Assembly (NCBI RefSeq): GCF_003672135.1
Contig: NC_039513.1
Span: forward strand, 2,604,833-2,668,832
Source: Ooceraea biroi
Taxonomy: Eukaryota > Arthropoda > Insecta > Hymenoptera > Formicidae
DNA: 64,000 bases
Direction of reading: 5' to 3'
Part shown: piece after piece, positions 57,213 to 64,000 of the stretch
Numbering within the stretch: the first letter of the stretch is position 1
Layout: every line of letters begins with the position of its first letter
Program-made: the position numbers and the translations under genes
The notes under the pieces: generated by a model
Databases searched by the model: none
What the model was told of the DNA's origin: nothing
What the model saw: only the letters and a program-made list of their open reading frames with translations

Positions 57213-58860
57213 CAGTGAGTGCAAAAAGTATTCGTACAGGGGAGATTTCTTCGAAAAAATCCTTATTTGTAGAAAATAAACTTTAATTAACGATATATTA
57301 ATACTGAATACAATATATGTTATATCTCTGAATAATATTACATTAACAAAAATATAATAATTGAAAGATATCGTCCTTATAATTAACAAAAACAAAAACT
57401 TGTAGTAAATCAATGCGCAGAAAGTATTTGTACAGTTGAGAGATTTAGATTGTAGCGTTGCGACACAAGTGTTTACGTGGAGCTTTTTTGTTTACAATAA
57501 GAATGTGTGTTTTACTTCTCGGTTACGGTCCTAGAAATACTATCCATCTCAGTCTTACTGCGTTATTAGAGCAAAATGGGTCGCAAGAATAAGGAGACTA
57601 ACGAAGAAGAGCAAAAAATCATTATTAAATTACACAATCAGTGTAAATCTCTACGGGAAATTGCTCAGCTCATCGATAGACCTCGATCAACAGTCCAATC
57701 AATAATTGACCGTTTTTGTATTAGAAAAACAGTTAAAAATAAACCAAGAAGCGGCCGACCACAAGCCTTCACTGAAACCGACAAACGTTTCATTCTTCGC
57801 CAAGTAAAGCTGGATCCGAAAACAAGTGCTCCAAAGATTGCGGGCGAACTAAAAAATCGCGGTGTGGACGTTTCCGCTAACACAGTTCGAAATGTGTTGC
57901 AAGAAAACGGATATCATGACCGTGTTGCCAGGAAAAAGTTCTGAGTAAATGCGACTAATCGCAATAAACGATTAGAATTTGCGAAACAATACTTAAATAA
58001 ACCGGATGAATTCTGGAACACAGTTATTTTCTCAGATGAGAGCAAATATAATATTTTTGGCTCCGATGGCAGGCGTATGGTATGGCGTAAAAAAAATACA
58101 GAATTAGACCCAAGAAATCTTATACCGACGGTTAAACACGGTGGCGGTTCTGTACTTGTTTGGGGGTGTATGAGCGCAGCTGGAATCGGCAATCTACATT
58201 TTATTGATGGTATAATGGACCACAAAATGTACAGAGATTTAAAAAAAAATTTTCATACTAGTGCACAAAAATTAGGAATCGCGGAAAAATATATTTTCCA
58301 ACAGGACAATGATCCTAAACATACAGCATATAATACAAAACAATGGCTTTTATATAATGTTCGGAAACAATTATATACACCTCCCCAATCACCTGACCTC
58401 AATCCTATTGAATCCTATTGAACATTTATGGAAAATTCTTGGAGATGCTATTAGAAAAAGGCAAATTTCTAATCAAAATGATTTAAAAACAGCTCTTCAA
58501 CAAGAACGGAATTCTATCTCATCAACTGTCACGCAAAAGTTGGTACATTCGATGAATCAAAGACTACAAGCTGTAATTAATGCTAATGGAAACCCTACAA
58601 AGTATTAATTAATAAGTTTTTTTTAATTAAAAAAGGAGTGTACGAATACTTTCTGCGCAAGAAATTAATACAAGTTTTTGTTTTTGTTAATTATAAGGAC
58701 GATATGTTTCGATTATTATATTTTTGTTGATGTAATATTATTCAGAGATATAACATATATTGTATTCAGTATTAATATATCGTTAATTAAAGTTTATTTT
58801 CTACAAATAAGGATTTTTTCGAAGAAATCTCCCCTGTACGAATACTTTTTGCATTCACTG
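57213..58860 (+). mobile_element. Tc1-like element with IR/DR-type ends
   Basis: 1648 bp flanked by TA (57211-57212 and 58861-58862). Inverted repeats of about 225 bp contain an outer and an inner copy of an AGTATTCGTACAG-type motif on each side, the IR/DR layout of some Tc1 elements. It is inserted in the left end of a TIR element, whose sequence joins across it (AAGAAC|TA|TGTAGT). Confidence 0.92.
57576..58608 (+). pseudogene. Tc1 transposase (DD34E), broken
   Basis: A 340-residue family-length frame with two lesions. Residues 1-120 hold the paired-like helix-turn-helix DNA-binding region with G-R-P. The catalytic residues are in F-S-D-E-S, Q-Q-D-N-D-P-K-H and S-P-D-L-N-P-I-E, with 34 residues between the second Asp and the Glu. 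TGA at 57942-57944 interrupts the frame where Arg would fit. A 10-bp tandem duplication (58401-58410 and 58411-58420) shifts the frame exactly at the catalytic Glu. The rest is open to 58608. Confidence 0.93.
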
Positions 58861-59059
58861 TATGTAGTCATGCTGTGCTGACTGCATATCCAACAGAGTT
58901 TTAAAAACCATAAATAAAATGGAAAAACGGGGCCCTTCAGTCCCGTCGCGCTGCGCACGGCCCGCGGCGCCGCGCATGTAACCTCATTATTTCAAAGTTG
59001 CGAGGCAAATCGCCTAATATAGAGGGAGGGAAGAAGCCAAAGGCTTTGGGCGGGGAAAG

Positions 59060-59135
59060 TCCATCCGGACGAGACACCAGGCATAATTATAATCGAACTT
59101 CACTTACAGGTAAGTTCGTTTAATTATACAATTAT
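59060..59135 (-). repeat. 76-bp perfect inverted repeat, right copy
   Basis: Inverted partner of 57127-57202. Its outer 7 bases overlap the start of the left end of the longer unit (59129 onward). Confidence 0.85.
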
Positions 59136-62100
59136 GTCATGGTGTCTCGTCCGGATGGATAAAGAACTATGTAGTTGTTCAAAGCGCGATTTGCCGAGAA
59201 GTACCAAATTAACATAACACTTGGTACAAAATCCAAGGAAGCAGTCACATTAAAAGGCTTGTACATCCGCCAAAGAAAGGAACTGGGCGCACCGGTGGGC
59301 GCAAACAACCAGCCAAAAGAATGAGAACAGTAACAGACAAATAAGGATCACATCCAGTCTACAATAGGAGACTCACGAGACTGCTATAAGACGAGTATAA
59401 TAATACTATAGGAATAATGATAAGTCCGCAATCAAAGCAGCTGCGGTAACGAAGATGGAAAACAAACCGAAAACATAGCTCACGCTCGTTGCCGTGCTTT
59501 CGGAGCGACATCGTCGGGTCAAGATGACATGAAAATACCGCGAGATGAGTGATATTCCGCTCACGAGTGAACTGATTATGCAGGAGGGCCGATACGTGCC
59601 ACATGTGGGAACCGTCCGTATTTCCTTCGAAAAGACGGAAGACGGAAGTAACTAATAGAACCAAGATAAGTAGCTCGCATAACGAGGCATAAATGTCGGA
59701 TTAAGAAACGTAAAGATTTCCTGATAAAACGAAATCCAAAAGGCTCGCGATGATATTCGCATAAGAATACGTTATTATCACGCAGGATAGAAGAAAAAAG
59801 ATATAATCGAGCGCATAAAGATTCTTGGCGAGGTCGAGATAGTGCGCACGCAAAAGGAACAATACACAGGTCCAGACGATGGAAAAAACCAGGAAAAATA
59901 GATAGCATTTGCGCGCAACTGGCGGCTGACGTTATCCGAATGTCCGGCATTCGAATGATGGCTTAACCCATAGCGAATGACAGTAAGCGGAGATATAATG
60001 CCTGTGAGAGAGTAGCATATTGACTGGATCCTGGCACGAGGAGTAGTGTCATAGTAACAGCGGTGGACATAAGTAAATATAGACGCCAACGCGGCTAACG
60101 GGCGTAGACACAGAGAAGATGAAAGTATGGGTCGTGTAGCAACCGAGAAGGACTGTATCTAGATATAGTATAAGGAGTATATGATAGCAGAGTACAGTGC
60201 AAGAATCGGCAAATATATCGGGTAAACCAATCTGCTTTCACACTTTGAAGGTGAACGTCCTATGGAGTTCCGAGTAATTGAGGCAGATCATATTATTGAG
60301 TTATGAGAAACACAGCAATCGCTCCTAAATCAGGGGCGAAGAACCAGGAAGCATCAACGTTTCACGTTTGCTATTAAGTCAACCAACTCTGCGACGAGAA
60401 GACTAAATGCTGTCTCAGCCCGATTGGACGCCCGAGTTGGCAGTAGTGACTCAGCATCGATGTCTGGAAATCCTGATGCGGCATCTGTAATGACATTGCC
60501 GAGGAAGGCAATATGAAAAATGAAAACAGTAAATATTGCGCTGTGCGCGCCATCTCCGTCTATCTCCGGTGATAGTGCAGGCTTGAAATCTGCGGCAAAA
60601 AACGTTAAAGCATAGCACACTATTAGCGCAAGAGCGTTAACGTAAAAAGTGCTAGGAACAGCCGTTCCGAAAAACCAAACCTATCTACATGGAGGGTTAC
60701 CTTCTATGGAGCTCGCCAGCCCGTTAGGGGTACATCAAAGAACAGAGCACCCTCGGAGCCAGAGCGAGCTGCAGCGCACTAAATACTGTTCGAAAAAACG
60801 CCAATCCGTTTGTAATCTGTACTCAGATATCCGGGGGGTGACACCCACCCGCCATAGGATTGAGAATGAGTCTCCAAAACCAAAAACTTCATCCTCTCGG
60901 CTGAGCAACCATGTGCGTGAAATCTCGGATAGAGCATCGGGGATTTCATGAGATATTCAGTATCATTGCCAGAAGTCGGGAGATCGAATCGTAGCTGCAA
61001 CCCAAGCTACATGCAGAGGAGGGTTAGAGCTCAGAACGAACAGAGAAACTCAGAAATAAGAATAGATCCAAGACGGCTGAAAACTTCCTTTGATAGACCT
61101 CTTCCAGGGCGTCTAAAGGCCGAAAATCGTGGAAGAATATAATTGATTGAGAATTCCGCCGTCGCAATGCCCTAACCATGGGGCAGACGGTCGCAGGAAA
61201 AGTGGAAGGTGTCGGGGACAGGCCACGAAACAAAACCATAAAGCTCGTTACTAATAACGGAGGACGAGAGGAGTGTAACGATACCAGCTGAGATGCGTTC
61301 AAGATGCACAAAAGCTGTCGTACAATTTAGCATTCTGAGGCGATAGTACGTCAATCTGCCATATATAAGATGGAGACCGGAATGTATTCAGTTCGCGTGA
61401 CTTTAAAAAGAAATGCATTCCTCTGCAAAAAAGGCAATAGCTCACAGGCTAAATGTGATAAGCATCAGTGAAGACTCATAACTGCTACATGTCCGCAATG
61501 CAGTGAGCGGCTCTCCGCGCGGACAGAGACCACTCCGACAGATAAGAACGAAACAGCGGTGATGTGGAAAAAGGAACTCGTATAGTCGGTAAGCCGAGTA
61601 TCTGAGAGCAAATGTTATCTTTCGCTCTCGATTCGTGCAGACAGTCAAACAACCCGTTGATTCTGCTGGGTGTAGCGTCAGGTGCGAACTCAGGAGCAGG
61701 AAGACGACGTCCTGGTGCGGCACACTGCGAAAAAATCCTTCCTCGATTGGTGATGCGAGGATACATTACGCGGAGGGACTGTTTGTTTTGTCCCTGCCGT
61801 CGTAACACTGCACGGAGAGAAAGGTCGAGCCGTGTCGGGCGATACAAGCCCGACGGATGGTTGATGAACCTGCAGGTAAGGCATATTACACGCCATCTTC
61901 GGAGACACTGCACAATAGATGGTGTCGCTCGAACCGTTTCTGCAAACCATTAGCGATAGCCGCTTGCGGATGAAAAAATGGATCCACTGGGGTCACCTGA
62001 AGATCATTTCACTCGTGAAGTCGAGGAAGCTAAAGTGAATGCCTGTCGGGACAAAAACCATCGAATGCAGCTCGGCCAGCCGATTGCCCGTCACTCGCTT

Positions 62101-63907
62101 TACTGCTGAACGCGCTTGGCGGCGGTCCGACACGAATAGCAAGACCGTTGTCAAAAAGGAGGAGCCGGTGGTAGAGGCTGGCAGACAAGCTGAAACAATC
62201 CTCGTCGTCGGAAAGAGACGAAACAAGATATTCCGTCAACAAGCGGATACTTCAATTTTGCTGATCCGTCTGCTTCATCAGTGCCTTCTCCGTCTGCTGA
62301 CATCCGGAGACGGAGATCCGACCTTTGAGAACCCCGTAAGGTCATTGCCCCAATAGTTCAAAGCCACACGGACAGAATGGACCTCGGTTGTCATTTGACT
62401 AGACCAAGCAGTCGCCATAATAGAGCTGATGAAATTACCAGATCTGTTCCGGTCTGGTTGCGGTGCACTGCTGAAAGAAGCCACTCTCACCGAAGAGGGT
62501 AGTCCTCAATCCCTCCCGAAGACGGGAAAATACCGCGATGGCGATAGCATCCAAGAAGATAGATAATCCCGATGCCGTAGCGGTGATGGAGGCTGTTCTC
62601 TTGGAGAGAAGCCGACCTCGACCTGAACTCCACAGGTCCGCCATGCCCGATCGTCGCGCTGGCCACCGGGTTGAGGACGGTAACAGTGCGAGGTCCCCCA
62701 ACGCTAACGGGGAGACATTCACTGAAAAAGGGAGGGAAAAAAGGAAGAGAGAAGCGGAACACAGTAGAAGTGAGCAGTCGGTTATGTCCTCCTTCATCGT
62801 GCATCTTGTTACAAAGAGCAAGATGGGAAGGAGACATACCTAGGTCGCCGCCCTGGCCAGCAAGAGCCGTCTGCTCGTCTACGTTCCGTTCGGAGAGTCA
62901 ACTGTACGGATACCTCGCCGGGTCCGTCGTAATGTCCGCATGTGGGACAAGACTCGCCGGTCTAACAATATCCTCCGACACCTCGCTGGATGTCGGGGAG
63001 CCAACGGTACGGATACCTCGCCGGGTCCGTCCGAGAGTGTCGTAAAGTCTGCATGCGGGACAAGACTCGCCGGTCTTTGAGTATCCTCTGACACCTCACT
63101 GGATGTCGGGGAGATACGACACTGCATAAGCAAAAAATTTCGCTTACGGCTTGCACCAACCAGCCACAAGGCGTAGAACCGGAAGATCCCGCGAAGATTC
63201 CGCGAAGATCCCGCGAAGGTCACACGCGGTGACTCCCTCGAAGTTCTGTGAGGTTAGAAGTCGCTCTCGTAGCAACGACGCGGAGACTAGAAGTCCGCTT
63301 GGCGACCCTCGTGCGCACCTTACGCGCCATAAGCTGCACTAATCCTTGCTGCACTAATTATACATGTGTATATATACCGGTAACAGGAAACAGTAGTAGC
63401 TATTGTCAGTAAAAATGACGTAAATACTCACTCGAAACCAACAGATGAAAATCGACATTCGAGATAACAGTGCGACAATGGACACAGTATTAGTGAACAA
63501 GCACTAATTAATAATAGATAATGTGATAAATACCGGGCGAACCTCGAAAGAGGTTAGGATCGCTGACGCTCACAGGATCGCTCCCGATGCGTATGCATGC
63601 AATTCCCCGATGAAAAACAGCGGGCGTCGCCTCTGATGACCTGACATGGTCAATGCGAAGGTGATGAACGAAGAAAAAGGAAAGAAAAAACACACAATAC
63701 AACGAACTCTGTGGACTCTGCAAGAACAGAAAACACAATAAGGTTACGTGCGCGCGCAGCGCCGCGGGCCGCGCGCGGCGCGACGGGACTGAAGGGCCCC
63801 GTTTTTCCATTTTATTTATGGTTTTTTAAACTCTGTTGGATATGCAGTCAGCACAGCATGACTACATAGTTCTTTATCCATCCGGACGAGACACCACGGC
63901 ATAATTG
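59129..63907. mobile_element. Longer TIR unit, 4.8 kb, no recognisable gene
   Basis: Inverted ends of about 47 bp (59129-59175 and 63861-63907) share CAATTATG, TGGTGTCTCGTCCGGATGGA and AAGAACTATGTAGT. The interior has short open frames in several registers on both strands, none with motifs I know, and moderately high GC. It could be a degraded autonomous element or a non-autonomous one with captured filler. Confidence 0.7.
62904..63113 (+). repeat. Two tandem ~103-bp repeats
   Basis: Copies start at 62904 and 63007 with GTACGGATACCTCGCCGGGT and each ends in GGATGTCGGGGAG. About 70 bp further on, an 11-bp unit (GAAGATCCCGC) is repeated three times at 63182-63214. Confidence 0.85.
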
Positions 63908-63917
63908 ATAATCGATA

Positions 63918-64000
63918 TAATAATAAATGGCAATTTCATCGTTTATTGAAACGAAGCGTAGTTTAATGACTTTCTAGCAATTTTGAATGAACCTCGACTT
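63918..64000. other. Flank right of the composite element
   Basis: 83 bp of AT-rich sequence with nothing recognisable. Confidence 0.4.

Larger units (their letters stand above)
57130..63908. mobile_element. Composite terminal-inverted-repeat element with a 9-bp direct repeat
   Basis: TAATCGATA occurs at 57121-57129 and again at 63909-63917, touching the outer ends of related terminal sequences. Inside lie a short unit (57127-59135, containing the Tc1 element) and a longer unit (59129-63907). Both end in TGGTGTCTCGTCCGGATGGA. The left part of the short unit matches, inverted, about 150 bp at the right end of the long one, including GGGGCCCTTCAGTCCCG. So the short unit looks like an internally deleted relative of the long one. 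A 9-bp duplication would suit a Mutator-like or Merlin-like family, but no transposase is recognisable. Confidence 0.65.

Noticed and set aside
58930..58981. GC-rich block resembling a structured RNA
   Set aside because: It is part of the terminal inverted repeat shared with 63740-63800, so its pairing reflects that repeat.

Overview
The window is eukaryotic and most likely from a hymenopteran insect, probably an ant. The reasons are short GT-AG introns of 70-90 bp, insect-type promoters (TATA box plus TCAGT initiator), many Tc1/mariner-type insertions at TA, and a Polinton/Maverick whose proteins resemble those I know from ant genomes. The species assignment is inference. The first 28 kb and the last 7 kb are mobile DNA. 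The roughly 29 kb between them is gene-poor host-type sequence.

Positions 1-58 and 7505 to about 18280 are a decayed Polinton (virus-like DNA transposon). It carries an integrase, a coiled-coil ORF, a DUF8207-type protein, a packaging ATPase, a small ORF, a phospholipase A2-like/adenain-like protease protein, a minor capsid (penton-like) gene, a small basic ORF, a major capsid gene and two conserved unknown ORFs, one of them spliced. Integrase, coiled-coil gene, ATPase, minor capsid and major capsid genes are broken; five others are open. No DNA polymerase B is seen. A complete DIRS-type tyrosine-recombinase retrotransposon (59-7504) sits inside the integrase with no target duplication. A 2.46-kb LTR-like element (1782-4245, TSD CTTT) sits inside the pol gene of that DIRS. 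A Tc1/mariner-superfamily element (13093-15494) sits in the major capsid gene.

From 18.6 to 39.7 kb there are three giant fold-back elements: 18634-19899 (TA duplication), 25458-27366 (7-8 bp duplication) and 37465-39722 (TA duplication, two 1117-bp arms, and a loop that copies the left flank). Smaller MITEs and a Helitron-like fragment lie among them. At 20699-21932 (minus strand) I find a six-exon gene in which all splice sites and phases agree. It encodes a 268-residue, very acidic protein that I cannot assign to a family.

From 28.3 to 57.1 kb (excluding the mobile elements) I see no convincing protein gene apart from one possible 38-codon exon at 34473-34586. This part has CpG-rich patches and GA/CT microsatellites.

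From 57130 to 63908 lies a composite terminal-inverted-repeat element flanked by a 9-bp direct repeat. It contains a 76-bp perfect inverted repeat, a Tc1 (DD34E) insertion and about 4.7 kb of sequence with no recognisable gene. Nearly all recognisable coding capacity here belongs to selfish elements; the six-exon gene is the main exception.
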